DNA of 64,000 bases from Panorpa germanica (Eukaryota > Arthropoda > Insecta > Mecoptera > Panorpidae). Each line of letters opens with the position of its first letter. Position 1 is the stretch's first letter. Under the pieces are notes generated by a model, which had not been told where the DNA came from, did not search any database, and was given only the letters and a program-made list of their open reading frames with translations. The position numbers and the translations under genes are program-made. The stretch lies in assembly GCA_963678705.1 (NCBI GenBank), contig CAVMBN010000199.1, positions 186,001-250,000 on the forward strand, in the 5' to 3' direction. Below are positions 22,661 to 37,014 of the stretch, piece after piece.

Positions 22661-25600
22661 GTAACAGAAATGTAATAATATTTTAAATTTTTTATTTTTT
22701 TAGTTCCATCACTACAATTTTTGTGTAAAAGAGACACAGTTAGTACAACTGCAAGTTCAAAAAATATAAATGTTTTTATTAAATTTAATTTCATATTATA
22801 TATAGCAGCACTTGTGTGAACAAATGTGCATGTTATAATAAAAAAAAAATATTTAATAACTTTCAACCATATAATTGTATGTAAAAATGTATTTTTTTGT
22901 GAAAAATGTCACGTTAACACCCACTCTTAAGCTATTTTAAAGTAACAGAAATGTATTAATATTTTAAAATTTTTATTTTTTTAGTTCCATCATTACTATT
23001 TTTGTGTAAAAAAGACACACTTGGTACATCTGCAAGTATAAAAAATATAAAAGATAATAATAATTTTAATTTCATATTATATAAGCAGCACTTGTGTGAA
23101 CAAATGTGCATGTTATAATAAAAAAAAAACTATTTAATAACTTTTAACCATATAATTGTATGTAAAAATGTATTTTTTTGTATAGAATGTCACGTTATCA
23201 CCCACTCTTAAGCTATTTTAAAGTAACAGAAATGTGTTTTTATTTTAAAAATTTTATTTTTTTAGTTCCATCATTACTATTTTTGGGTAAAAAAGACACA
23301 GTTTGTACAACTGCAAGTACAAAAAATATAAAAGTTAATAATAATTTTAATTTCATATTATATATAGCAGCACTTGTGTATACAAATGTGCATGATAAAA
23401 TAAAACAAAAATTTTATAACTTTTAATAATATATTTGTATGCAAAAATTTATTTTTTTGTATTGAATTTCACTTTACCACACAATCTAAATGTATTTAAA
23501 AATTAACAGAAATGTATTAATATTTTAAAATTTTTTTTTTTTTATTTCCATCACTACAATTTTTGTGTAAAAGAGACAGTTAGTACAACTGCAAGTTCAA
23601 AAAATGGAAAAGTTATTATTAATTTTAATTTCATATTATATATAGCAGCACTTGTGTGAACAAATGTGCATGTTATAATAAAAAAAAAACTATTTAATAA
23701 CTTTTAACCATATAATTGTATGTAAAAATTTATTTTTTTGTAAAGAATGTCACGTTAACACCAACTCTTAAGCTATTTTAAAGTAACAGAAATGTATTTA
23801 TATTTTAAAAATTTTATTTTTTTAGTTCCATCATTACTACTTTTAAGTGAAAAAAGACACAGTTGGTACAACTGCAAGTATTAAAAAAAAAAAAGTTAAT
23901 AATAATTTTAATTTCATATTATATATTGCAGCACTTGTGTGAACAAATGTGCATGTTATAATAAAAAAAAACTATTTAATAACTTTTAACTATATAATTG
24001 TATTTAAAAATGTATTTTTTTGTATAGAATGTCACGTTATCACCCACTCTTAAGCTATATTAAAGTAACAGAAATGTGTTATTATTTTAAAAATTTTATT
24101 TTTTTAGTTCCATCATACTCTTTTTGAGTAAAAGAGACACAGTTGGTACAACTGGAAGTACAAAAAATATAAATGTTAATAATAATTTTAATTTCATATT
24201 ATATATAGCAGCACTTGTGTATACAAATGTGCATGATAAAATAAAACAAAATTTTATAACTTTTAACCATATATTTGTATGTAAAAATTTATTTTTTTGT
24301 ATTGAATTTCACTTTACCACACAATCTAAATGTATTTTAAAGTAACAGAAATGTAATAATATTTTAAATTTTTTATTTTTTTAGTTCCATCACTACAATT
24401 TTTGTGTAAAAGAGACACAGTTAGTACAACTGCAAGTTCAAAAAATATAAATGTTTTTATTAAATTTAATTTCATATTATATATAGCAGCTTTTGTGTGA
24501 ACAAATGTGCAAGTTATAATAAAAAAAAAACTATTTAATAACTTTTAACCATATAATTGTATGTAAACATGTATTTCTTTGTATAGAATGTCACGTTATC
24601 ACCCACTCTTAAGCTATTTTAAAGTAACACAAATGTGTTATTATTTTAAAATTTTTATTTTTTTAGTTCCATCATTACTACTTTTGAGTAAAAAAAACAC
24701 AGTTGGTACAACTACAAGTATAAAAAATATAAAAGTTAATAATAATTTTAATTTCATATTATATATAGCAGCACTTGTGTGAACAAATGTGCATGTTATA
24801 ATAAAAAAAAAACTATTTAATAACTTTTAACCATATAATTGTATGTAAAAATGTATTTTTTTGTATAGAATGTCACGTTATCACCCACTCTTAAGCTATT
24901 TTAAAGTAACAGAAATGTGTTATTATTTTAAAAATTTTATTTTTTTAGTTCCATCATTACTATTTTTGGGTAAAAAAGACACAGTTTGTACAACTGCAAG
25001 TACAAAAAATATAAAAGTTAATAATAATTTTAATTTCATATTATATATATCAGCACTTGTGTATACAAATGTGCATGATAAAATAAAACAAAATTTTATA
25101 ACTTTTAACCATATATTTGTATGTAAAAATTTATTTTTTTGTACTGAATTTCACTGTACCACACAATCTAAATGTATTTTAAAGTAACAAAAATGTATTA
25201 ATATTTTAAATTTTTTATTTTTTTAGTTCCATCACTACAATTTTTGTGTAAAAGAGACACAGTTAGTACAACTGCAAGTTCAAAAAATATAAAAGTTAAT
25301 AATTATTTTAATTTCATATTATATATAGCAGCACTTGTGTGAACAAATGTGCATGTTATAATAAGAAAAAAACTATTTAATAACTTTTAACCATATAATT
25401 GTATGTAAAAATGTATTTTTTTGTAAAGAATGTCACGTTAACACCCACTCTTAAGCTATTTGAAAGTAACAGAAATGTATTAATATTTTAAAATTTTTAT
25501 TTTTTTAGTTCAATCATTATTATTTTTGAGTAACAAAGACACAGTTGGTACTACTGCAAGTATAAAAAATATAAAAGTTAATAATAATTTTAATTTCATA

Positions 25601-28600
25601 TTATATATAGCAGCACTTGTGTTAACAAATGTGCATGTTATAATAAAAAAAACTATTTAATAACTTTTAACCATATAATTGTATTTAAAAATGTATTTTT
25701 TTGTATAAAATGTCACGTTATCACCCACTCTTAAGCAATTTTGAAGTAACAGAAATGTATTAATATTTTAAAATTTTTATTTTTTTAGTTCCATCACTAC
25801 AACTTTTGTGTAAAAGAGACACAGTTAGTACAACTGCAAGTTCAAAAAATATAAATGTTTTTATTAATTTTAATTTCACATTATATATAGTAGCACTTGT
25901 GTAACAAATGTGCATGTTATAATAAAAAAAAACTATTTATTAACTTTCAACCATATAATTGTATGTAAAAATGTATTTTCTTGTAAAAAATGTCACGTTA
26001 ACACCCACTCTTAAGCTATTTTAAAGTAACAGAAATGTATTAATATTTTAAAATTTTTATTTTTTTAGTTCCATCATTACTATTTTTGTGTAAAAAAGAC
26101 ACAGTTGGTACTTCTGCAAGTATAAAAAATATAAAAGTTAATAATAATTTTAATTTCATATTATATAAGCAGCACTTGTGTAAACAAATGTGCATGTTAT
26201 AATAAAAAAAAACTATTTAATAACTTTTAACCATATAATTGTATTTAAAAATGTATTTTTTTGTATAGAATGTCACGTTATCACCCACTCTTAAGCAATT
26301 TTAAAGTAACAGAAATGTATTAATATTTTAAAATTTTTATTTTTTTAGTTCCATCACTGAAATTTTTGTGTAAAAGAGACACAGTTAGTACAACTGCAAG
26401 TTCAAAAAATATAAATGTTTTTATTAATTTTAATTTCATATTATATATAGCAGCACTTGTGTGAACAAATGTGCATGTTATAATAAAAAAAAAACTATTT
26501 AATAACTTTTAACCATATAATTGTATGTAAAAATGTATTTTTTTGTAAAGAATGTCACGTTAACACCCACTCTTAAGCTATTTTAAAGTTACAGAAATGT
26601 ATTAATATTTTAAAATTTTTATTTTTTTAGTTCCATCATTACTACTTTTGAGTAAAAAAAGACACAGTTGGTACAACTGCAAATACAAAAAATATAAAAG
26701 TTAATAATAATTTTAATTTCATATTATATATAGCAGCACTTGTGTATACAAATGTGCATGATAAAATAAAACAAAAATTTTATAACTTTTAATAATATAT
26801 TTGTATGTAAAAATTTTTTTTTTTGTATTAAATTTCACTTTACCACACAATCTAAATGTATTTAAAAATTAACAGAAATGTATTAATATTTTAAAAATTT
26901 TTTTTTTTTATTTCCATCACTACAATTTTTGTGTCAAAGAGACAGTTAGTACAACTGCAAGTTCAAAAAAAATGGAAAAGTTATTATTATTTTAATTTCA
27001 TATTATATATAGCAGCACTTGTGTGAACAAATGTGCATGTTATAATAAAAAAAAAACTATTTAATAACTTTTAACCATATAATTGTATGTAAAAATGTAT
27101 TTTTTTGTACAGAATGTCACGTTATCACCCACTCTTAAGCTATTTTAAAGTAACAGAAATGTAATAATATTTTAAAGTTTTTATTTTTTTAGTTCCATCA
27201 TTACTACTTTTGAGTAAAAAAGACACAGTTGGTACAACTACAAGTATAAAAAATATAAAAGTTAATAATATATTTAATTTCATATTATATATAGCAGCAC
27301 TTGTGTGAAAAAATGTGCATGTTATAATAAAAAAAAAACTATTTTATAACTTTTAACCATATAATTGTATGTAAAATTGTATTTTTTTGTATAGAATGTC
27401 ACGTTATCACCCACTCTTAAGCTATTTTAAAGTAACAGAAATGTGTTATTATTTTAAAAATTTTATTTTTTTAGTTCATCATTACTATTTTTAAGTAAAA
27501 GAGACACAGTTTGTACAACTGTAAGTACAAAAAATGTAAATGTTAATATTAAATTTAAATTCATATTATATATAGCAGCACTTGTGTATACAAATGTGCA
27601 TGATAAAATAAAACAAAATTTTATAACTTTTAACCATATATTTGTATGTAAAAACTTATTTTTTTGTATTGAATTTCACTTTACCACACAATCTAAATGT
27701 ATTTTAAAGTAACAGAAATGTATTAATATTTTAAAATTTTTATTTTTTTATTTCCTTTACTACAATTTTTGTGTAAAAGAGACACAGTTAGTACAACTGC
27801 AAGTTAAAAAAATATAAAAGTTATTATTAATTCTAATTTCACATTATATATAGCAGCACTTGTGTGAACAAATGTGCATGTTATAATAAAAAAAAAATAT
27901 TTAATAACTTTCAACCATATAATTGTATGTAAAAATGTATTTTTTTGTAAAAAATGTCACGTTAACACCCACTCTTAAGCTATTTTAAAGTAACAGAAAT
28001 GTATTAATATTTTAAAATTTTTATTTTTTTAGTTCCATCATTACTATTTTTGTGTAAAAAAGACACACTTGGTACATCTGCAAGTATAAAAAATATAAAA
28101 GTTAATAATAATTTTAATTTCATATTATATAAGCAGCACTTGTGTAAACAAATGTGCATGTTATAATAAAAAAAAAACTATTTAATAACTTTTAACCATA
28201 TAATTGTATGTAAAAATGTATTTTTTTGTATAGAATGTCACGTTATCACCCACTCTTAAGCTATTTTAAAGTAACAGAAATGTGTTTTTATTTTAAAAAT
28301 TTTTTTTTTTTAGTTCCATCATTACTATTTTTGGGTAAAAAAGACACAGTTTGTACAACTGCAAGTACAAAAAATATAAAAGTTAATAATAATTTTAATT
28401 TCATATTATATATAGCAGCACTTGTGTATACAAATGTGCATGATAAAATAAAACAAAAATTTTATAACTTTTAATAATATATTTGTATGCAAAAATTTAT
28501 TTTTTTGTATTGAATTTCACTTTACCACACAATCTAAATGTATTTAAAAATTAACAGAAATGTATTAATATTTTAAAATTTTTTTTTTTTTATTTCCATG

Positions 28601-31600
28601 ACTACAATTTTTGTGTAAAAGAGACAGTTAGTACAACTGCAAGTTCAAAAAATGGAAAAGTTATTATTAATTTTAATTTCATATTATATATAGCAGCACT
28701 TGTGTGAACAAATGTGCATGTTATAATAAAAAAAAAACTATTTAATAACTTTTAACCATATAATTGTATGTAAAAATTTATTTTTTTGTAAAGAATGTCA
28801 CGTTAACACCAACTCTTAAGCTATTTTAAAGTAACAGAAATGTATTTATATTTTAAAATTTTTATTTTTTTAGTTCCATCATTACTACTTTTGAGTAAAA
28901 AAAGACACAGTTGGTACAACTGCAAGTATTAAAAAAAAAAAAATTAATAATAATTTTAATTTCATATTATATATTGCAGCACTTGTGTGAACAAATGTGC
29001 ATGTTATAATAAAAAAAACTATTTAATTACTTTTAACTATATAATTGTATTAAAAAATGTATTTTTTTGTATAGAATGTCACGTTATCACCCACTCTTAA
29101 GCTATTTTAAAGTAACAGAAATGTGTTATTATTTTAAAAATTTTATTTTTTTAGTTCCATCATACTCTTTTTAAGTAAAAGAGACACAGTTGGTACAACT
29201 GGAAGTACAAAAAATATAAATGTTAATAATAATTTTAATTTCATATTATATATAGCAGCACTTGTGTATACAAATGTGCATGATAAAATAAAACAAAATT
29301 TTATAACTTTTAACCATATATTTGTATGTAAAAATTTATTTTTTTGTATTGAATTTCACTTTACCACACAATCTAAATGTATTTTAAAGTAACAGAAATG
29401 TAAAAATATTTTAAATTTTTTATTTTTTTAGTTCCATTACTACAATTTTTGTGTAAAAGAGACACAGTTAGTACAACTGCAAGTTCAAAAAATATAAATG
29501 TTTTTATTAAATTTAATTTCATATTATATATAGCAGCACTTGTGTGAACAAATGTGCATGTTATAATAAAAAAAAAATATTTAATAACTTTCAACCATAT
29601 AATTGTATGTAAAAATGTATTTTTTTGTAAAAAATGTCACGTTAACACCCACTCTTAAGCTATTTTAAAGTAACAGAAATGTATTAATATTTTAAAATTT
29701 TTATTTTTTTAGTTCCATCATTACTATTTTTGTGTAAAAAAGACACACTTGGTACATCTGCAAGTATAAAAAATATAAAAGTTAATAATAATTTTAATTT
29801 CATATTATATAAGCAGCACTTGTGTGAACAAATGTGCATGTTATAATAAAAAAAAAACTATTTAATAACTTTTAACCATATAATTGTATGTAAAAATGTA
29901 TTTTTTTGTATAGAATGTCACGTTATCACCCACTCTTAAGCTATTTTAAAGTAACAGAAATGTGTTTTTATTTTAAAAATTTTATTTTTTTAGTTCCACC
30001 ATTACTATTTTTGGGTAAAAAAGACACAGTTTGTACAACTGCAAGTACAAAAAATATAAAAGTTATTAATAATTTTAATTTCATATTATATATAGCAGCA
30101 CTTGTGTATACAAATGTGCATGATAAAATAAAACAAAAATTTTATAACTTTTAATAATATATATGTATGCAAAAATTTATTTTTTTGTATTGAATTTCAC
30201 TTTACCACACAATCTAAATGTATTTAAAAATTAACAGAAATGTATTAATATTTTAAAATTTTTTTTTTTTATTTCCATCACTACAATTTTTGTGTAAAAG
30301 AGACAGTTAGTACAACTGCAAGTTCAAAAAATGGAAAAGTTATTATTAATTTTAATTTCATATTATATATAGCAGCACTTGTGTGAACAAATGTGCATGT
30401 TATAATAAAAAAAAAACTATTTAACAACTTTTAACCATATAATTGTATGTGAAAATTTATTTTTTTGTAAAGAATGTCACGTTAACACCAACTCTTAAGC
30501 TATTTTAAAGTAACAGAAATGTATTTATATTTTAAAATTTTTATTTTTTTAGTTCCATCATTACTACTTTTGAGTAAAAAAAGACACAGTTGGTACAACT
30601 GCAAGTATTAAAAAATATAAATGTTTTTATTAAATTTAATTTCATATTATATATAGCAGCACTTGTGTGAACAAATGTGCATGTTATAATAAAAAAAAAA
30701 CTATTTAATAACTTTTAACCATATAATTGTATGTAAACATGTATTTCTTTGTATAGAATGTCACGTTATCACCCACTCTTAAGCTATTTTAAAGTAACAC
30801 AAATGTGTTATTATTTTAAAATTTTTATTTTTTTAGTTCCATCATTACTACTTTTGAGTAAAAAAGACACAGTTGGTACAACTACAAGTATAAAAAATAT
30901 AAAAGTTAATAATATTTTTAATTTCATATTATATATAGCAGCACTTGTGTGAACAAATGTGCATGTTATAATAAAAAAAAAACTATTTAATAACTTTTAA
31001 CCATATAATTGTATGTAAAAATCTATTTTTTTGTATAGAATGTCACGTTATCACCCACTCTTAAGCTATTTTAAAGTAACAGAAATGTGTTATTATTTTA
31101 AATTTTTTTTTTTTTTAGTTCCATCATTACTATTTTTGAGTAAAAGAGACACAGTTGGTACAACTGCAAGTACAAAAAATATTAAAGTTAATAATAATTT
31201 TAATTTCATATTATATATAACAGCACTTGTGTATACAAATGTGCATGATAAAATAAAACAAAATTTTATAACTTTTAACCATATATTTGTATTTAAAAAT
31301 TTATTTTTTTGTATTGAATTTCACTTTACTACACAATCTAAATGTATTTTAAAATTAACAGAAATGTATTAATATTTTAAAATTTTTATTTTTTTATTTG
31401 CATCACTACAATTTTTGTGTAAAAGAGACACAGTTAGTACAACTGCAAGTTCAAAAAATGTAAAAGTTATTATTAATTTTAATTTCATATTATATATAGC
31501 AGCACTTGTGTGAACAAATGTGCATGTTATAATAAAAAAAAAACTTTAATAACTTTTGACCATATAATTGTATGTAAAAATGTATTTTTTTGTAAAGAAT

Positions 31601-32297
31601 GTCACGTTAACACCCACTCTTAAGCTATTTTAAAGTAACAGAAATGTATTAATATTTTAAAATTTTTATTTTTTTAGTTCCATCATTACTATTTTTGAGT
31701 AACAAAGACACAGTTGGTACAACTGGAAGTACAAAAAATATAAATGTTAATAATAATTTTAATTTCATATTATATATAGCAGCACTTGTGTATACAAATG
31801 TGCATGATAAAATAAAACAAAATTTATTTTTTTGTATTGAATTTCACTTTACCACACAATCTGAATGTTTTTTAAAGTAACAGAATTGTATTAATATTTT
31901 AAAATTTTTATTGTTTTAGTTCCATCACTACAATTTTTGTGTAAAAGAGACACAGTTAGTACAACTGCAAGTTTGAAAAATATAAAAGTTATTATTAATT
32001 TTAATTTCATATTATATATAGCAGCACTTGTGTAAACAAATGTGCATGTTTTAATAAGAAAAAAACTATTTAATAACTTTTAACCACATAATTGTATAAA
32101 AATGTATTTTTTTGTAAAGAATGTCACGTAAACACCCACTCTTAAGCTTTTTTAAAGTAACAGACATGTATTAATATTTTAAAATTTTTATTTTTTTAGT
32201 TCCATCATAACTATTTTTGAGTAACAAAGACACAGTTGGTACAACTGCAAGTATAAAAAATATAAAAGTTAATAATAATTTTAATTTCATATTATAT
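22661..32297. repeat. AT-rich satellite array, segment 4
   Basis: About 34 monomers of the same satellite. The part to about 24.8 kb belongs to duplication copy 2. A block at 27.7-28.9 kb repeats the same monomer order as 7.3-8.5 kb but without Copia, and a six-monomer period (1680 bp) links 28226 with 29906. The segment ends in ATAT at 32294-32297, the target duplication of the Gypsy element. Confidence 0.95.
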
Positions 32298-32943
32298 TGT
32301 TACAATTTTACTTGGCGACTACGGGGTTCTTTTTAGTTGATTGCCGAGCGGAAGCAATTGTTTACACTATTTAGTCGCGTTGTAACTTATATTTAGAAAT
32401 AGCCACAATTCAAATTAAAAGAAGGATTGACACTTTTATAAACTTTATTTATTAACACAAAAACAATTACAACTACTTTACAATTATTACGGTTTATTAT
32501 TTCACTTATTAGTTTTACTGGCTGATGTTTTCTTGCGGTCTGACTGCTGTTCTAAAAACTCACCCGCGACGCGATGCTCGCTCCTTTTATATCCGAGGTC
32601 TACGCAGCAGACTACCTCTGGTCACGACACCTCTGACTTTCCCGAATATTCCTATAATTATCCAGATACGCTGTTTGACCTTCCGTCTAGTTCTATGACG
32701 TTCCACTCCATACGCGTAGTATTTGGTTCTAGAAAGTTCACTCGTAAACAATAACACAAGTGCAGTTGTTTACGTTCATTTCCAGGAACACACACGCGTA
32801 TAAGTTATGCGCCAACTAGTAAACAGCCTCGTTATCGAAACGTCTAGATATTTGTGCAGGGATGCGCAACCTTTTCTGCTAATTCCAGCTATTAGTTTAT
32901 AACTATAATTTTTGTATCCTCAGACGCCCGCAAATTCGTAACA
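32298..32943 (-). repeat. Gypsy 3' LTR (left, 646 bp)
   Basis: TGTTACAATTTTAC at the left edge and CGTAACA at the right. Adjacent on the right is the C-rich complement of the polypurine tract. Differences from the other LTR include caattcaaatt/caattaaaatt, cacccgcg/cactcgcg, atgctcgc/atgcttgc and gcgccaac/gcgttaac. Short open frames inside it are not genes. Confidence 0.95.
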
Positions 32944-32956
32944 CTTTCCCCCTCTT
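32944..32956 (-). promoter_or_regulatory. Gypsy polypurine tract
   Basis: On the minus strand AAGAGGGGGAAAG runs directly into the TGTTAC of the 3' LTR, the standard position for plus-strand priming. Confidence 0.9.
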
Positions 32957-34451
32957 AAAAGCGCTCGTCCCGAGGGCTTATAATTTTCATCGGGCGGCTG
33001 ATTCCGTTAACTCCCATTCCGGAGCATTTTCACCCTCGTACTTTGCGAGTCGGTCTCGGTGAACAATCATGCATTTTCCTCGGGCTGATCTCTGCACTTT
33101 GTAGATCACGTCCGAAATGACAGCCGATATTAAATACGGTCCTTCCCATTTGGCTTGTAGTTTAGGGCTTCGTCCTATCTTCTTCTTAGGATAGTAGAGC
33201 CATACCGCATCACCTCTGGAAAAGCGCTGACTTTGTTTTCCACAATCATAACGCGTTTTCGAGCGATCCGTCGCTAACTAAAGGCGTTCTCTCGCAAGTT
33301 TGTGGATTTTTTCTAATTCTTGCGCTAGGGTTTCGCTGTATTCTTCGTTGCCACTAAACTTTATTTCGGGAGAAGGTCCGTACATCAGGTCACAGGGTAA
33401 CCTGAGTTCACGTCCCATTAGCATAGCGGCTGGAGTCTGCCGTGTTGCTTCGTGCACCGCTGACCGATATGCCAGTAGAAACAGAGGTATCAACTCGTCC
33501 CAATTGTCTTGGTTAGTATGGACAAATTTCGACAGGTATTCCTCTATCGTCCGATTTAGTCTCTCAACCGTGCCGTTCGACTGCGGATGTAGTGGTGTAG
33601 TTCGGGTTTTATGCATGCCTAGAAGTTTCGAAATCTGTTGGAATACGGCGGCTTCAAAATTTCTTCCTTGATCCGAATGTAGCTCTTGAGGAACTCCATA
33701 ACGCGATACTACTTCTTGCACAAAGACTTTTGCAACTGTAATCGCTTCTTGATTCGGAATAGGAAGTATTTCAGGCCATTTGGTAAAGTAATCCACCACG
33801 ATCAACACATATTTATTGCCGGTTCGGCTCCGTGGCAGTGGTCCTAAAATGTCCATTCCAACTGTTTCGAACGGTGCTCCCACCGTGTAGGTATGCATAG
33901 GTCCTCGATTTCTCTGTCGGGGTGCTTTACTGGCCGTACAAGTGTCACAATTTCGACACCAACGATTTACTGAGGCTCCGCAACGGGGCCAGTACCACCT
34001 TTGCCGTATCTTCTCTAGTGTTTTATGCACCCCGAAATGTCCACCTGAGAAACTATCGTGTACTTGTTTCAATATATCCGGGACTAGTTTATTAGGTACT
34101 ATCAGTTGTCGAATGGGTGGCCTGTCGTCTACAAAATGCCACAACCGATATAGCCTTCCATCGTGAAGTTCTAAACAGTTCCATATAGACCAATATTCTT
34201 TTACACGAGGACTATAGGCTGATACCTCTGGCCATTGAGGTCTAATTCCTGTCTTTTTCCATGCCGCAATGAGTGCCAGATCTTCATCTTCTTTCTGTGC
34301 TTCACCTACGATGTCACCCAGTTCATCTTCTGCTTGATCAGTCCTTTGAATTGAGCTATCTGCAGGTAAAGGCGAATCATTATTCACTGTTTCTTGAGTT
34401 TCTTCGGTTTTAGCCTTCGCCCGCGTCAAGTATCTTATGGGAACGGTTGCT

Positions 34452-34863
34452 ACTGGTTCTGGTATATAAACCTGAATGTTGAGCTCCAAATCGTAGAACA
34501 CGTATTTCAGCAGACGTTCTACATGTGCCCACGTTAAATGATCGTGTCCGCAACCTATTTGCGGAATGGCTAACTTTTTTACTTGTTGCTGCAGGATGTG
34601 TCCTCGTAGTGATACCAATGATTGCCATAGATCATGGTACGTTGGTTTTCCGGAACTCCTCCGTTTTGTAATCAGGTAATAAATAAATCTCCCATCCTTT
34701 TCTAGAACTGCAACTTCTCCTACCTTTCTCTGTTGTTCTCGAAGCTTTCTCAGATCTCCGAATTTCTCCTTGAATGTTACTGCAATACCTTTACTCATAT
34801 GCAGGTCTTCGGCGACACAATGGGCTAACGAGTATTCGGAGGGTGCTAAGAATAGGTCATCCC
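34452..34863 (-). other. TARG1/OARD1-like macro domain inside Gypsy pol
   Basis: About 137 residues (319-455 of the second pol segment, counted from 35818) between RNase H and the integrase zinc finger match the TARG1 (OARD1, C6orf130) class of macro domains. This family binds ADP-ribose and hydrolyses it from Glu/Asp side chains and DNA. Visible landmarks in order: SLAHCVAEDLHMSKGIAV, VGEVAVLEKDGRFIYYLI, ITKRRSSGKPTY, IPQIGCGHDHLTW, and a final LNIQVY strand. The catalytic Lys of ITK is residue 385 (codon 34664-34666) and the Asp of GCGHD is residue 426 (34541-34543). They are 41 residues apart, the same spacing as Lys84 and Asp125 in human TARG1. The domain is in frame and free of stops. 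Its role in the element is unknown; reversing antiviral ADP-ribosylation is an inference. Confidence 0.88.
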
Positions 34864-37014
34864 TGATGTATTCCATGCTCATTTTGATTTTTGCTTTTAC
34901 TAGTGTGTCGGGATCCCATTTTTCGGCATCGTCATAGTCAAGAGGTAATCGACCGTTTTGCAAATAGATTTGAGTATGTCGGATAAGTATTGCTTCATCG
35001 GGTTCACATTCGGGCTCCTGTTTAGCCTCCTTACGTTCACAGTGGTCACATCTATTGGTTGCACACGGTCTTCTAGACAATGCATCTGCATTCGCGTGTT
35101 GACGTCCTGGCCGATACTCGATTTTATACTGGTATTCGCTTATTTGTTGTAGCCAACGTGCTAGTTGTCCCTCAGGCTCCTTAAAATTTGTTAACCAGGT
35201 TAACGAAGCGTGGTCGGTACGAATTCGAAATGGCTGGCCCCACAAATAGTGTCTAAACTGTTTTAGAGCTTTAACGACTGCCAGAAGTTCCTTTCGCGTA
35301 ACACAGTAATTCTGTTCGGCCTTCGAGAATACCCTACTGAAGTATTCTATTACGCGTTCTTCGCCTTGTTGTACTTGTGAAAGTACTGCTCCCATTCCGG
35401 TATGCGATGCGTCCGTATCCAATATAAATTCACCTACACGTTGGGGAAAAGCAAGAATCGGTGCATTTGTAAGCTTTCCCTTTAGTTGGTTGAACGAGTC
35501 TTCACATGATGGTGTCCACACAATGGGTCGCCTCTTCGTAGTTGGTTTCTCCGTAAGTTCATACAGTGGTTTTGCAATCTTCGCAAAGTTTGAAACAAAT
35601 TTTCTGTAATAAGCACATAACCCAAGGAAACTCCGCACTTCCGACAGGTTGGTGGGTGTCGGCCAGGTCTGAATAGCTTTCACTTTTTCCGGGTCCGTAG
35701 ATACTCTATTTCTAGTGACGACATGTCCCAGATATCTTATTTGCTCGGCACATAGGTTGCATTTCTTTGGGTTTAATTTAAGGTTTGCTGTTCGTAATCG
35801 TTGAAATACAATTTTCAAATTATCTATTTAGCTTCTAGCATCTTTGCCAAGCACCACTATGTCGTCCAGATACACGAGGCATGTTCCCGGAGGTAAGTCT
35901 TTTAAGACGCTATCCATTAATCGTTCAAATGTTGCGGGGGCATTACATAGACCAAAAGGCATTACTCGAAACTGCCATAGACCTTTCCCGGTCGTGAACG
36001 CTGTTTTCTCCCTATCTTCTTGTTTTACTTCCACTTGCCAATATCCGCTCCGGAGATCAAGCGTGGAGAAATATTTAGATCCGTTTAATACGCTAAAAAG
36101 GCTATCGATACGAGGCAACGGGTATGCATCCTTTAGCGTGACATCGTTTAATCTCCTATAGTCTACGCAGAATCGCTTCGTTCCGTCTTTTTTCTTTACT
36201 AGTACTATCGGTGATGCCCACGGACTTGTTGAGGGTTCTATTATTCCGTCTCGCAGCATTTGATCCACCATGGCGTCAACTTCCTCTTCTTGTCCCCATG
36301 GCAGTCTTCGCGCAGGTTGTTTAATTGGTCTAGCGTCTCCTACCTTTATTGGGTGTTGCACTAATGTCGTGTGTCCCACGTCTTCTATTCTCGATGAAAA
36401 AATGTCCTGGTTGTCTTGTAGTACCATCTTCAGGTCATGAGATTCTTCAAGAGTTAAATTTTTATTTGACTTCTCATAGACGTCCTGTAGGTGGTTCGGA
36501 AGGGTCACTTCTTTATCATCTGAGGGCTGTATGTCTTTTGTAATACTCGTTCTGATATTTAGAGTTTCTTCAGTGTCATCTTTTAGCAGCTCAAGCTGGT
36601 CTCTTCCTATTTGTATAATTTTAGCTCTTGGAAAAATTGTACAGTTTATTGAGGACATCCAATCGTAACCCAGAACACATTCTTCCTCTATTGGTGCTAC
36701 GAGGAATACAAAGTTTTGGATCATGTGGCCCAACCTGATCTTTAATTTAATTTTTCCGGAAACGGGTGCCGTATCTCCAGTAATTGCTCGCAATACAATG
36801 GGAGCTGCTAGTGCAATGATCTGCTTCGTAAATTCTTGTCGTCTAATGAATTCCAATCCGACTAGTGATTGCGTAGCACCAGTATCAATCAAAAATTTAC
36901 ATGGCCGGTCTTCCATATATCCCAACACAATTGGTCCCCTATTTACGCCTCCTATTGTTCCGACTGCTGTAATGTGGGGACTCTTGATCGGAACAGCAGG
37001 CAGAGTTGTCCCCG

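Larger units (their letters stand above)
16376..25468. repeat. 9.09-kb tandem duplication, copy 2
   Basis: Second copy of the satellite-plus-Copia block. Identity is traceable to about 24.8 kb, after which the monomers no longer match copy 1 in register; unequal exchange or conversion probably blurred the right edge. The Copia inside has the same 5-bp target duplication and the same single LTR difference as copy 1. The block was therefore duplicated after insertion. Confidence 0.75.

Noticed and set aside
32533..32754. 73-codon plus-strand frame in the left Gypsy LTR, repeated at 52327
   Set aside because: It lies wholly in the LTR, is antisense to the element, and recurs only because the LTR does.
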